NCBI RefSeq assembly: GCF_014634805.1
Contig: NZ_BMBS01000013.1
Location: forward strand, 1 to 47,414
Origin: Leuconostoc falkenbergense
GTDB taxonomy: Bacteria; Bacillota; Bacilli; Lactobacillales; Lactobacillaceae
DNA length: 47,414 nucleotides
Direction: 5' to 3'
In this document: positions 25,655 to 35,229 of the stretch, piece after piece
Layout: every line of letters starts with the position of its first letter
How positions within the stretch are numbered: the stretch's first letter is position 1
The notes under the pieces: model-generated
Seen by the model: the letters and a program-made list of their open reading frames with translations, nothing else
What the model was told of the DNA's origin: nothing
The model's database searches: none
Program-made: the position numbers and the translations under genes

Positions 25655-28544
25655 ATGAAAAAATATGTTAGAAAAGCCATCTTAATTAACGATAACTTTG
25701 CTACTGGTTAGCGCAAGTCCTGTACAAATGGTAGCCGCTGTGGCTGCCGAACAATCTAATCTGAAATCAGCAACACACGATAAGACAAAAAAGGCTGCAT
25801 TGCTGGATAAAGTTTTTAAAATGCCAAAAAGACAGTCTGAGGTTAATACCTCGGCTGATACTGATAAGGCACCAGTTGAAGTTCAGCCAGAACCAAAGGC
25901 TGACCCTGTGCCAGAACCAGATAAGCCGGTTGTAGCGCAAAAAGAAAAAATAAGTGAACCGACGTTAGCACCACAGTTAAAAGCAACTGAGACGATCACA
26001 GGGACTTATGGGACATCACCATACACGCTGGACCCAGATACCGGCATTTTGGAGTTTGGAGCGGGAACGTTGGCAGCGGGTGAAATTATGTATGCTGCCG
26101 AGTTCGCAGGCTATGTCTCAATGATTAAGGAAATAAAATTCTTATCAGGTGCTAAGCTACCTTCAAATAGTAGTCAGATGTTTTGCTATTTATCCAATTT
26201 AGAAAAGTTTGATAGCGCGAATCTTGATACATCAGATGTGACGACAATGCTCCGAATGTTTTATGGTTCACAAGCACCGACGCTAGATTTGAGTAGTTTT
26301 GATACGAGTGCGGTGACTGGTATGAGTGATATGTTTAGTTATTCAGCGGCAACAACGTTAGATTTGAGTAGTTTTGATACGAGTGCGGTGACTGATATGA
26401 GTGATATGTTTTCTGGTTCAAAAGCGACGACGCTAGATTTGAGTAGTTTTGATACGAGTGCAGTCACTGACATGAGTCATATGTTTTATGAATCAGCCGC
26501 AACAACGCTAGACGTGAGTAGTTTTGATACGAGTGCAGTGACTAATATGAGATATATGTTTAGTGGTTCAAAAGCGACGACGCTAGATTTGAGTAGTTTT
26601 GATACGAGTGCGGTGACTGATATGAGTGATATGTTTAATTATTCGAACGCAACGACGATTGACATCAGTAGCTTTGATACAAGTCTAGTGACCGACATGA
26701 GCTATATGTTTTATCAATCACAAGTTTTGACGCTGGATTTAAGTCATTTTACGTTCAACTCAGAATGCGACGTTGACAACATGCTATATATGTATAATCG
26801 TAGCTTATGGAAGCTAACACTTGGCGCGAACCAAACATTTGATGGTGCAGCCAATATTCTGGATCCAATTGTGGGTTCGACTATTCCGGGAGCTGGTAGT
26901 GATTACGTGAGTGGCAATCGCTGGCAAATTGTTGGTGAGGGGACTGACCATGCGCCCACTGGTGCCTTGATTTCCGGTGGTGACATTCCAAGTGACAGTC
27001 GTGCAGTTACAACAACGTACGTTTGGCAACCTCGCGAAAAGTGGCGTGGTGTTAATGGTAATTCACCGTGGTATTTGAATCCAGATGATGGTGTTTTGAC
27101 CTTTTACAAGTCTGAAGACGACTCGCCCACGGTGCTGGCTGAGGGGGTTTATGAGAACTTGAATGCGACTTTTGGGTGGGGTTCAGATTTACCACAGTTA
27201 GTCACTGCTATTAGATTTGAAGATGATGTTGCAGCGCCAGTGGATTCAAGCTATTTGTTCTCGGATTTGGAGAACTTACAATCATTTGATGATACGAATC
27301 TCGATACTGGTAATGTTGAGGATATGAGTGGCATGTTTGCTTTCGCATCACAGTTAAGTACGCTTGATTTGAGTCACTTCAACACTGATAAGGTTGAGAA
27401 TATGGATACGATGTTTGGTGGATTGTCTAGTTTGACAGCGCTGAATATTGAAAGTTTTAACACGAGTAATGTAACAAACATGAGCTACATGTTTGCAGAC
27501 GCGTCACTGAGTAGCCTTGATTTGAGTCATTTCAATACTGATAAGGTTGAGAATATGTCATGTATGTTTCTAATGATGCCTAACTTGACGGCATTAGATT
27601 TGTCTAGCTTTAATGCCAGCAATGTCACAGATATGTTTGGTATGTTTGCCTTGAACGGCCTGAAGCACTTAGACTTGTCACATTTCGATACGGCACGTGT
27701 TGAGAATATGCAAGTCATGTTTGTGGGTGCGTCACTGGAAACATTAGACACTAGTTCATTTGACTTATCTGGGTTAAAAGAAGTGAACCCTGAAGCGGGT
27801 GGAATCGGCGTTACCTCGCCGGTTGCGTTCATGTTTAGCTCATGGCAAGCGTTGGACCCTGAATCTGATCAAGAAAGCAACCTTTGGCAGGTTAAGCTTG
27901 GCGAACAGACAGTATTCCCAGAGGACCCCGGATTTGACGCAGCACCAGCGGCTGGCACAACGATTCCTAGCACAAGTTACGTCACGAATGACGCGGCTTG
28001 GCAGATTGTTGGTAACGGCACTGTCTTGAATCCAAAAGGTGACAAGGTTTCTACCACTGAAATGTGGGACGATGCGGTTCGACCGGTAACGTATGTTTGG
28101 GCCAACAAGAATCAAGCTTCGCCAAGTATTGTATCAGTTGATGACCTTAATTTTGGCACGTTAGCAGCCAGTGACTTCTTTAATGGCAATAGCCCTCTGG
28201 CAACCAACATGACAACTGGTTCAGTAGCCTTAGAAGATTTAGACAACAGTACAACGTATAATGTTACCGTGGCGCAAACAAGCGACTGGACAACTGATGG
28301 TGAATCAGCTACGATTGCTAATTCAGATTTGAAGATTAAATATGGCGCTAATGATTTATCCACGGGAGCTTGCAGTTTCTGGTCGGGCACATCAGCGACC
28401 GCAACCAAGAATATTCTATTTAACCATGATGATACCAAAAACTTCAGCATTTGGTTGAACCCTAATGCTGTCTTGTCGACTAATTTATTAGGCAAACAAC
28501 TAGAATCAGAATTAACATGGACGTTAAGTGACACGCCAGAGTGA
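25655..28544 (+). pseudogene. BspA-like LRR surface protein with WxL domain, frameshifted signal peptide
   Basis: The natural start ATG at 25655 encodes MKKYVRKAIL and then hits a stop at 25709. The remaining 948 codons are in the +1 frame, beginning TLLLVSASPVQMVAA. Removing one A from TTAATTAAC (25682-25690) rejoins both into a perfect signal peptide. The mature protein has a Pro/Glu/Lys-rich linker, two blocks opened by GTYGTSPYTLDPDTGILEFG and GVNGNSPWYLNPDDGVLTFY, and BspA-type (DUF285) 25-residue repeats LDLSSFDTSAVTDMSDMF. The C-terminal WxL domain has LNFGTLAASDF and LTWTLSDTP. No LPXTG. It is either a recent pseudogene, a phase-variable gene or a sequence error. Intact, it would be a peptidoglycan-attached adhesin. 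Confidence 0.8.
26271..26720 (+). repeat. Six 75-bp tandem repeats in LRR-WxL gene
   Basis: Six exact-length 75-bp units, each coding one 25-residue BspA-type repeat. The core of five of them (about 30 bases from the LDLSSFDTSAVT segment) is nearly identical in DNA. A second, more diverged set of repeats follows at about 27300-27770 (LDLSHFNTDKVENM alternating with ALxxxSFNTSNVTNM). The homogeneity suggests recent duplication or gene conversion. Confidence 0.88.
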
Positions 28545-28627
28545 TAACAGCAATGAGTGAAAATGGTACAATGAAGAAAATAGATAAAGGACTTTTTGCG
28601 TGTTAACCACGCACAACAGACATTACG

Positions 28628-29647
28628 ATGATTATTCAACATGCCATTTTGCATATTTTAGATACGAACACAGGTAGTTTAATTGCTTCCCAAGCGGAAA
28701 TGAACGTTGATAACGCTGGTGTTCATGATTATATTGACAAGATTGTCGCCAAGGTCATGCAAGGTGATATCAAGACAGGTCATCTCACCGCCGACAATTA
28801 TCTCAAAAAAAGTTTGGCACAAGATAATTTTGCGACCATGACCACGCAACTCGCTGCTAAATTATTTGACACAATGGCCGGGAGTGAAGCAATTCACCCC
28901 GGCGATTTGTTGAGTTTTCAAGCGACGATGGACGAAGGGCCAGTATTTGGGTTGATAAAGTTGGATTTTGCACCACGTTATGCACATGCTGTCGAATACG
29001 AAGACGACAAAATGGTGAATAACTTGGTGCTAAATCAAGCTGTTTTGCCCGCTGCGACGCAAACGGTCAGTGAAGCAATATTGGTTGATTTAAACGATGA
29101 TAGTTATCAACTGCTAGAAAAGAAATACCTCATTGATGGTCACCGCGTGCCGTATTTTTCCGAAAAATTCCTCGAAATAAAACCGGACGTTTCGGTAAAA
29201 GAGAATATTCAAACGATTAAGCGCACAGTTAAAAATATCGCTGAAAAATACGACGAACCAGAGCATGAAGCGCTCGCTATCACACAAACCGTGATCCACG
29301 ATAGTATTGAGGCGACTGGTGAAATTGACACTGACAAAATTGCTGAAAAAGTTTTCACCAATAATATCAGCGCGAAGCAAGAATACACTGAAAAGGCAAT
29401 TCCAAAGACTGTTGCTGTCCCCAACACGACCAAATACGAAAAAAAGTATCGCGTCCAAAAGTTTAAATTGGATTCCGGTATTGAATTATCTATTCCGATT
29501 GATATTTATCAAGATCATAGTAAAGTAGAATTTGTCAATAACGCGGATGGTACGATGTCGTTGGTGCTCAAAGACATTGCGTCCATCGTCAACAAGTTCA
29601 GCGTTCAAGGAGAAAAATATGCCCTATCAAGATTCCTATATTGCTAA
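28628..29647 (+). CDS. Nucleoid-associated protein, NdpA/YejK family
   Basis: A 339-aa protein of the 37-kDa nucleoid-associated family (E. coli YejK is 335 aa). The typical opening is MIIQHAILHILDTNTGSLIASQAEMN; the middle has ILVDLNDDSYQLLEKKYLIDG. The C-terminus IPIDIYQDHSKVEFVNNADGTMSLVLKDI is the usual YejK ending. It probably binds DNA. The ATG at 28628 lacks a convincing ribosome site; an 11-codon ORF with good SD spacing ends 22 bp upstream and might couple translation. The 3' end overlaps the next gene by 29 bp, so the two are co-transcribed. Confidence 0.85.
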   Translation: MIIQHAILHILDTNTGSLIASQAEMNVDNAGVHDYIDKIVAKVMQGDIKTGHLTADNYLKKSLAQDNFATMTTQLAAKLFDTMAGSEAIHPGDLLSFQATMDEGPVFGLIKLDFAPRYAHAVEYEDDKMVNNLVLNQAVLPAATQTVSEAILVDLNDDSYQLLEKKYLIDGHRVPYFSEKFLEIKPDVSVKENIQTIKRTVKNIAEKYDEPEHEALAITQTVIHDSIEATGEIDTDKIAEKVFTNNISAKQEYTEKAIPKTVAVPNTTKYEKKYRVQKFKLDSGIELSIPIDIYQDHSKVEFVNNADGTMSLVLKDIASIVNKFSVQGEKYALSRFLYC

Positions 29648-30554
29648 AATACGTGAAAAAGTTGGTCATGACTTTGAATTGGTGACGGCCACTACTGACA
29701 CCGTCATTGAAAATCAAAAAGGCGAGCTATTGATGGTCTTTAATCGTGATTTCAATGCGTGGGCTTTCCCCGGTGGCTACGTTGAGCCAGAAATGTCGTG
29801 GCAGGAAAATGCAGCGCGTGAATCACTTGAAGAAGGTGGTATCGTCGCGGACCCACAACAATTACAACTGATAGGAACAGTATCAGGACGCCACTACATT
29901 GCCCATTATCCTAATGGTGACCGGACGAAACTCTACACAACGGTTTATTTGTTAACATCATGGGATGATGAGTTATCTCAAATTGATGACACTGAAATCG
30001 ACGCTAAGCGTTGGATGTCACCGAAAACAATTGCCCACACACCACTAACGTTTTCTGGGGACGCTGTTTTTAGAGTGTATCAGCAATACAAAGCAACCGG
30101 TCAAGCGCAAACATTGACGGTTGATAGTATCCTACAACGTTTTCTTGACGCCCAAAATGGTGAAATCATTGGCGTGAATTCCTATCAAGACGCACTTCAA
30201 GAATTAACCAATGGTCAAAAACAAACCCATTGGATGTGGTTTGTGCTACCACAATTAAAAGGTTTGGGTAGCAGCGCGCGTGCAATGTACTATGGTATTG
30301 ATGGCGAACAAGAAGCCAACGATTATCTTGCTGATGACACATTACGTGAGCGTTTAGAAACGATTGTCACGACCACACTGAATTTGCCTGACTCTGATCC
30401 GGTGGCATTATTTGGTGAAGTCGATGCGCAAAAATTCCAAGCAAGTTTGACATTGTTTGGTAAAGTCGCTGACAATTCTGAACTGTACCAACGTGCATTG
30501 GTGAAATACTTCAACGGACGCTTACATGAGCCAACGTTAGCACTGTTAAAATAA
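29619..30554 (+). CDS. Nudix hydrolase-DUF1810 fusion protein
   Basis: A 311-aa protein, ATG at 29619 with AAGGAG inside the preceding gene. Residues about 25-155 are a Nudix domain with a Nudix box (GGYVEPEMSWQENAARESLEEGG, residues about 50-72) whose catalytic Glu residues are intact. Residues about 170-311 match the DUF1810 pattern: RFLDAQNG, then ALQELTNGQKQTHWMWFVLPQLKGLGSS, YGIDGEQEANDYL, and LVKYFNGRLHEPTLALL. The fused partner suggests nucleotide-sugar or ADP-ribose-type substrates, but this is inference. It overlaps the nucleoid-protein gene by 29 bp. Confidence 0.88.
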   Translation: MPYQDSYIAKIREKVGHDFELVTATTDTVIENQKGELLMVFNRDFNAWAFPGGYVEPEMSWQENAARESLEEGGIVADPQQLQLIGTVSGRHYIAHYPNGDRTKLYTTVYLLTSWDDELSQIDDTEIDAKRWMSPKTIAHTPLTFSGDAVFRVYQQYKATGQAQTLTVDSILQRFLDAQNGEIIGVNSYQDALQELTNGQKQTHWMWFVLPQLKGLGSSARAMYYGIDGEQEANDYLADDTLRERLETIVTTTLNLPDSDPVALFGEVDAQKFQASLTLFGKVADNSELYQRALVKYFNGRLHEPTLALLK

Positions 30555-30556
30555 AA

Positions 30557-30589
30557 ACGCCTGCTTACCTAATGATAGGTTTCAGGCGT
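30557..30589 (-). terminator. Terminator of MocR gene
   Basis: ACGCCTG/CAGGCGT and inner ACCTA/TAGGT form one stem; on the minus strand it runs into T5. It overlaps the end of the minus-strand gene and may also block read-through from the plus-strand fusion gene. Confidence 0.8.
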
Positions 30590-31929
30590 AACAGTATTTG
30601 CTGCAGTTGCGCTGTATCGCTAATGCCAGCAATTGCAATTCTGACAAAATAATCCCTGTGCGACCGCCAGCCACCAGCTTGAAATTGGGGGCTCAACAGC
30701 ACATGGATTTTTTGTTGCGCCAAATCGTCTTTAACTTTTCCAATTTCCAACTTAGGATTAATTTTGACCCATTGAAAAGGACTGTTAGGGGCGCTGAGAT
30801 CAAATATTTCACGAAAAACAGCAACATGACGTTCTATTTGCTCACGTTGATAATGGATTAAAGGTTCAATAAGATGATGTTCAATCAGATAGCGGATAAT
30901 TTCAAAGTCTAGCGTCGGTTCTTGCAAATTTAAATTAGTAAATGAATGGCGCAATTGTCGATCAAATTGCTGGTCATACAAGAGAAAGGCGACGCGCAAA
31001 CCGGGCGCAACAATTTTAGAAAAGCTAGTGATATAAACTGTGTTTTGCGGTGCTAAATCAATTATGGCAGGCAATTTTTGTGTATCTAAATGTCTCAAAT
31101 AGTCATCTTCAATGATAATAAAATCATGTTGCCTACTCAATCTTGCTAACTGTTGACGCCGAATCAGTGGCATGGAACGATTGGTTGGATTGGATAAAAA
31201 TGGCATGACGTAAACACCGTTAATTTTTTGATTGGTGAGTAAATGTTCGAGTGCAACGAGATCCATGCCATCTTGATTTTGCGCAATTGCCAGCAGTTTG
31301 ATATGCAATGTTTTCGCTAATTCAATGAAATTAGAATAGGTGTATTCATCGACGACGATTGTGTCATAAGGTTTGAACAAGCCAGACAAGATGACTGCTA
31401 AGCCACTCTGCCCGCCGCCGGTAATCAAGGTTGATTGATTCTTGTTCATGGGCACCTGTAAATAATCAAACCACTGCTGACAAATTTGGTGGTATTGTTG
31501 GTCGTCAAAAGCGTTGGTAGAGTAGCGTGACAAAGTTGCTAATGTGACGTGTGACATAGCTAGTTTGATAGTGCTTTCTGCAAGACTATTAGGCGTGTGT
31601 CCCATATTGAGACTACCCAAATCGCTGATGTGTGATGCGTTATTTTGTGCTTGAATTGTATTATCGCGCACACCATTAGGCGATACAAAAGTACCACGAC
31701 CTTTTTCTGAGTAGAGTAGTCCTTGTTTGATTGCCAATTCATAAGCATGTGTGACAGTTGTGAAATGAATGTCTAAAAAATAGGACAGTTCTCGTTGGGA
31801 AGGTAGCTGTTTATAGGGTGGCAATATGCCGTTTTCAATGTCGTTTTGAATATTTTGATACAGCGATTGGTAAAGCGGTGGTTGCAAAGGCAATTTGCTG
31901 GGGACCCAAGATAAGTCATCATCAACCAT
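30565..31929 (-). CDS. MocR-type regulator (GntR HTH + aminotransferase fold)
   Basis: A 454-aa regulator. The N-terminal GntR-type winged HTH covers about residues 18-85 (LYQNIQNDIENGILPPYKQLPSQRELSYFL, then KGLLYSEKGRGTFV-type wing). The class I aminotransferase-like domain has the PLP-binding Lys305 in YITSFSKIVAPGLRVAFL and the DD pair in IIIEDDYLR. MocR regulators use PLP or a PLP adduct to control a neighbouring gene. The divergently transcribed transporter 116 bp away and the palindrome between them fit this arrangement. The ligand is not known. Confidence 0.93.
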   Translation of the reverse strand: MVDDDLSWVPSKLPLQPPLYQSLYQNIQNDIENGILPPYKQLPSQRELSYFLDIHFTTVTHAYELAIKQGLLYSEKGRGTFVSPNGVRDNTIQAQNNASHISDLGSLNMGHTPNSLAESTIKLAMSHVTLATLSRYSTNAFDDQQYHQICQQWFDYLQVPMNKNQSTLITGGGQSGLAVILSGLFKPYDTIVVDEYTYSNFIELAKTLHIKLLAIAQNQDGMDLVALEHLLTNQKINGVYVMPFLSNPTNRSMPLIRRQQLARLSRQHDFIIIEDDYLRHLDTQKLPAIIDLAPQNTVYITSFSKIVAPGLRVAFLLYDQQFDRQLRHSFTNLNLQEPTLDFEIIRYLIEHHLIEPLIHYQREQIERHVAVFREIFDLSAPNSPFQWVKINPKLEIGKVKDDLAQQKIHVLLSPQFQAGGWRSHRDYFVRIAIAGISDTAQLQQILLRLKPIIR

Positions 31930-31967
31930 AGTTGTTCTCCTAATTATCTGTGATTATTAAATATTAT

Positions 31968-31997
31968 AAGGCATACAATATTTTTATTGTATGCCTT
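31968..31997. promoter_or_regulatory. Palindromic operator candidate between MocR and transporter
   Basis: AAGGCATACAAT (31968-31979) and ATTGTATGCCTT (31986-31997) are perfect inverted repeats six bases apart, in the 116-bp divergent region. No T-run follows, so an operator is likelier than a terminator. Confidence 0.6.
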
Positions 31998-32045
31998 TGT
32001 ATTTACTGGTAACTTGTTAGTAATCAGAAAAAGGCGGGTTTATGT

Positions 32046-32984
32046 ATGAAAATAAGTGTTAAAGCAATTCTCATCGGTGTGCTATCTGCCTTCTTTTTCT
32101 CATTGACCTTTATTTTCAATGAAATCATTGCGAATAAGAACGGTTTTTGGCTATGGTCTGCGTCCCTGCGATTTTTATGGATGGTGCCCATGATGGCTGT
32201 TATTTTAGTACCACTCGGTGGGTCATTTAAGCACGTGAAGCAAGCAATCAGTCGGCAACCGGTGTCATGGTGGGTGTGGAGTCATTTTTGTTTTGTGCTG
32301 TTTTATGTGCCATTATGTTTAGCAAGCGCATACTTGCCGGGCTGGTTGGTGGCAAGCGTCTGGCAAAGCACAATTGTTTGTGGTGTTTTGACGACCCCAT
32401 TGCTCAACTTACGTGTTAGAGGGAAGACAACAAGACCAAAAGTTCCTTTTCCGTGGCAAAGTTTGCCTTGGATGGGGTTTATTTTGGCTGGTGTGTTGAT
32501 GACGGTCATGCAATACATGGGGACAATTCATATCACTGGGCATATCTACTTAGCCTTGTTGGCGATTCTTGTTGGGGCGATTTGTTATCCTTTGGGAAAT
32601 CGTCAAGTCATGGTGGTAGCGCCCAAAACGAGTGGAATTGAGCGAATCTGGGGGATGTTAATTTGTACAACACCGACGTGGCTATTGCTTGCTGGGATTA
32701 GTTTTGTTGTCAACGGCACCCCTAGCAGCAAAACGGTTATGGCAACTTTTCTGGTTGCGCTCTCTTCAGGTGTTATTGCTACGGCACTCTTTTTCCACGC
32801 AACCTCAATGGTTTTTAAGAACATCAAATCATTAGCCAAAGTTGAAGCAACACAAGCGATGGAATTAGTGTTTTCAATCATTTTAAGTGTGATTGTTTTA
32901 CATCATCCGTTCTCGTTTGGCTGGCAATTTTGGGGCGTTTTGGTGATTATTGTCGGTATTGTTGGGATTAGTTTGCGCGATTAA
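32046..32984 (+). CDS. Multidrug resistance efflux transporter family (DMT/EmrE-like)
   Basis: A 312-aa membrane protein with about ten hydrophobic helices in the drug/metabolite transporter arrangement. The opening is KAILIGVLSAFFFSLTFIFNEIIANKNGFWLW; the second half includes GWQFWGVLVIIVGIVGISL. It resembles the 10-helix PF13536-type putative multidrug transporters. The substrate is unknown. It is divergent from a MocR-type regulator and probably controlled by it. Translation initiation is at ATG 32046 with AAAGGCGGG upstream. Confidence 0.82.
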   Translation: MKISVKAILIGVLSAFFFSLTFIFNEIIANKNGFWLWSASLRFLWMVPMMAVILVPLGGSFKHVKQAISRQPVSWWVWSHFCFVLFYVPLCLASAYLPGWLVASVWQSTIVCGVLTTPLLNLRVRGKTTRPKVPFPWQSLPWMGFILAGVLMTVMQYMGTIHITGHIYLALLAILVGAICYPLGNRQVMVVAPKTSGIERIWGMLICTTPTWLLLAGISFVVNGTPSSKTVMATFLVALSSGVIATALFFHATSMVFKNIKSLAKVEATQAMELVFSIILSVIVLHHPFSFGWQFWGVLVIIVGIVGISLRD

Positions 32985-33008
32985 AAAAAGTAGTCGTCTG
33001 ACTACTTT
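32983..33008 (-). terminator. Terminator between transporter and aspA
   Basis: AAAGTAGTC and GACTACTTT form a perfect 9-bp stem around GTCT. On the minus strand it runs into T; it ends aspA and may also stop the convergent transporter transcript. Confidence 0.85.
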
Positions 33009-33016
33009 GGGTTTGA

Positions 33017-34447
33017 CTATGCTTTAGCTTTGGGGGCATGCAACACAAGACCATGCTCTGGTGTTCGAGCGTTGATGACAATGTCTTCAACCTTGAAGAT
33101 ATGTGCCAGTTCATCTTCACTGAATACACCTTTATTTTCAGCGATCTGGCGCAACGATTTGCCAGTACGTAGGGATTCTTTGGCAATTTTAGCAGCTTCT
33201 TGATAGCCAATAATTGGGGCCATTGCGGTTGCAAAACTAGCTGACAAATCAATATCCTGTGACAAACGTGATTTGTTAATGGTGATACCGTCAACCGCAT
33301 TGATACGTAGTGTATCCATTGCACGGGTCAAATGTTCAATGCCTGCAATCAGACTTTTGAAGATAATGGGCTCAAAAGCGTTGAGCTCAAGCTGTCCAGC
33401 CTCCGCCGCTGCTGTGATGGTGGCGTCAAAGCCAATCATTTCAAAAGCGACTTGGTTGACTACTTCTGGAATGACGGGGTTAACTTTACCGGGCATGATG
33501 GAAGAACCGGCTTGTTTAGCGGGTAGATTGATTTCATGGAGACCAGAACGTGGACCGGAACTAATGAGTCTTAGATCATTTGACATTTTTGATAGGTTGA
33601 CCGCCAGTGACTTAAGAGCACCTGATAGCGCCACAAAGCTATCTAAATTAGAGGTGGCGTCAAATAAATCATGTGCCTGTGTCAAGGGCAAGTTGGTGAT
33701 ACTAGCAAGGTTTGGGACGATGTGGACTTGATAGTGATAGATGACATTGATTCCTGAACCAATGGCCGAGCCACCCATATTAAGCATATATAGCGCATCG
33801 CGAGCGGTGGTGAGCCGTGTTATATCACGACGTAGGGGCTTGAGCCATGCGTGAAAACTATTACCCAACGTCATTGGCACGGCGTCTTGCAGTTGCGTGC
33901 GCCCCATTTTGTAAGTTGTAGAGAACGTGTCAGCTTTGTTGCCAAGAGCGTCAACTAGGGATTCTAATGAGTCAAGCAATGGCGCCATCAAACGAATCAA
34001 GGCAATTTTACCAGCGCTTGGATAAGTATCGTTGGTACTTTGACCCATATTAATATGATCATTGGGATTAATGCGTTGATAGTCGCCACGGGCGCGACCA
34101 ATTTGTTCTAATGCAATGTTGGCAATCACTTCATTGACATTCATATTGGTGCTTGTACCAGCACCACCTTGAATGTCACTAATGGGAAACATACGAGAAT
34201 CAATTGGTTGCTTGAGGAGTAATTTAGTTGCACTGACAATGTGCTTGGCAATTGAACGATCCAAATTACCTGACGTGGCGTTTGTTTGGGCAGCTGCTTG
34301 CTTAATTTCCAGAAAGGCGCGAATAATTTCTGGGTGAGTGACATTATCTGAAATCGGGAAATTATTCAAAGCTCGCTGGGTATGAACACCAAAGTAGACA
34401 TCTTTTGGCAGTTCGATCTGACCAAGTGAATCTGATTCTGTACGCAT
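33017..34447 (-). CDS. aspA: Aspartate ammonia-lyase (class II fumarase/aspartase)
   Basis: A 476-aa enzyme of the fumarase/aspartase superfamily that interconverts L-aspartate and fumarate plus ammonia. The N-terminal DVYFGVHTQRALNNFPIS has the aspartase GVHT form rather than the fumarase GAQT form. The substrate loops are GGAGTSTNMNVNEV (94-107) and NPNDHINMGQSTNDTYP (127-143). The flexible SS loop is GSSIMPGKVNPVIPE (314-328), with the catalytic Ser. A class II fumarase cannot be fully excluded. Single gene; its product may feed fumarate or provide nitrogen. Confidence 0.88.
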   Translation of the reverse strand: MRTESDSLGQIELPKDVYFGVHTQRALNNFPISDNVTHPEIIRAFLEIKQAAAQTNATSGNLDRSIAKHIVSATKLLLKQPIDSRMFPISDIQGGAGTSTNMNVNEVIANIALEQIGRARGDYQRINPNDHINMGQSTNDTYPSAGKIALIRLMAPLLDSLESLVDALGNKADTFSTTYKMGRTQLQDAVPMTLGNSFHAWLKPLRRDITRLTTARDALYMLNMGGSAIGSGINVIYHYQVHIVPNLASITNLPLTQAHDLFDATSNLDSFVALSGALKSLAVNLSKMSNDLRLISSGPRSGLHEINLPAKQAGSSIMPGKVNPVIPEVVNQVAFEMIGFDATITAAAEAGQLELNAFEPIIFKSLIAGIEHLTRAMDTLRINAVDGITINKSRLSQDIDLSASFATAMAPIIGYQEAAKIAKESLRTGKSLRQIAENKGVFSEDELAHIFKVEDIVINARTPEHGLVLHAPKAKA

Positions 34448-34529
34448 GTTGGTTCTCCTTGCAGGTTATGAGAATATTTTACCGCACAAATCGAGTATAC
34501 CAATTATCTATGTTATGTTTTATGACATC

Positions 34530-34554
34530 AAAAAAAGGCCCCTCAAGGTGCCTT
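34530..34554 (-). terminator. Terminator of rpiA
   Basis: On the minus strand AAGGC..CC, loop TTGA, GG..GCCTT with one mismatch, followed by T6. It overlaps the last codons of rpiA. Confidence 0.72.
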
Positions 34555-35229
34555 AATAATTTCAACGTTATTCTCATGACCAATCACAATTTGATTGACG
34601 ACATCGGTGAACAAACCGTGTTCAACAACACCAACCATACCAATAAGTTCTTCACCCAAAGCCCTTGGGTCTTCAATGACTGGTAAATGTAAATCAATTA
34701 AGAAGTTTGCCGAATCGGTGCGGACAGGATTACCATTTTGGTCTAATCGCCAAGTTGGGTGGAATCCATCTGCGGTAAAGCGCTTGAACAATTGTTCAGA
34801 ACCATAAGGAATGACTTCCACGGGTAAATATTGTTCGAGTTTTGGGACACGTTTGGTTTGGTCAATGACCCAGATGTTTTCACGTGAATTGAAAGCGACA
34901 ATTTTTTCCCATAGGAGAGCAGCTCCGCCACCTTTAATGGCTGAAAAGTCGTCGGCAACTTGGTCGGCACCATCAATCGTCAAATCAATTTTGTCGACAT
35001 CGTCAACATTATACATGGGAATGCCTAGTTTAGCCGCATTACGACGCGTTTTCTCGGAAGTTGGGACGCCAACAATTTTGAGATTTTCGTTGGCAACACG
35101 TTCACCCAATGCTGTGATAACGTGGGCAATGGTCGAACCAGAGCCAATGCCGACCACCATACCATCTTGAACAAATTCAGCGGCACGTCGGCCAGCAATA
35201 ATCTTTTGCAAATCTTGTGTTGAACTCAT
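34543..35229 (-). CDS. rpiA: Ribose-5-phosphate isomerase A
   Basis: A 228-aa enzyme that interconverts ribose-5-phosphate and ribulose-5-phosphate. Signatures: VGIGSGSTIAHVI (phosphate loop, about 26-38), IDLTIDGADQVADD (catalytic Asp, about 81-94), and AIKGGGAALLWEKIVA (about 98-113). The C-terminus is DVVNQIVIGHENNVEIIKA. It begins within an ATGA overlap with the upstream GNAT gene, so the two are translationally coupled. It partners Gnd and the phosphoketolase route in this type of organism. Confidence 0.96.
   Translation of the reverse strand: MSSTQDLQKIIAGRRAAEFVQDGMVVGIGSGSTIAHVITALGERVANENLKIVGVPTSEKTRRNAAKLGIPMYNVDDVDKIDLTIDGADQVADDFSAIKGGGAALLWEKIVAFNSRENIWVIDQTKRVPKLEQYLPVEVIPYGSEQLFKRFTADGFHPTWRLDQNGNPVRTDSANFLIDLHLPVIEDPRALGEELIGMVGVVEHGLFTDVVNQIVIGHENNVEIIKAP

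Noticed and set aside
26271-26720. Regular short repeats as a possible CRISPR array
   Set aside because: The 75-bp period is in frame, codes BspA-type LRR units, and there are no unique spacers or cas genes.
28112-28654. A 180-codon minus-strand frame opposite the LRR-WxL gene end
   Set aside because: It mirrors the WxL domain coding sequence and has no start signals or known domain.
34880-34896. A second parS-like sequence, TTTTCACGTGAATTG
   Set aside because: It matches only the centre of the parS palindrome and lies within rpiA coding sequence.
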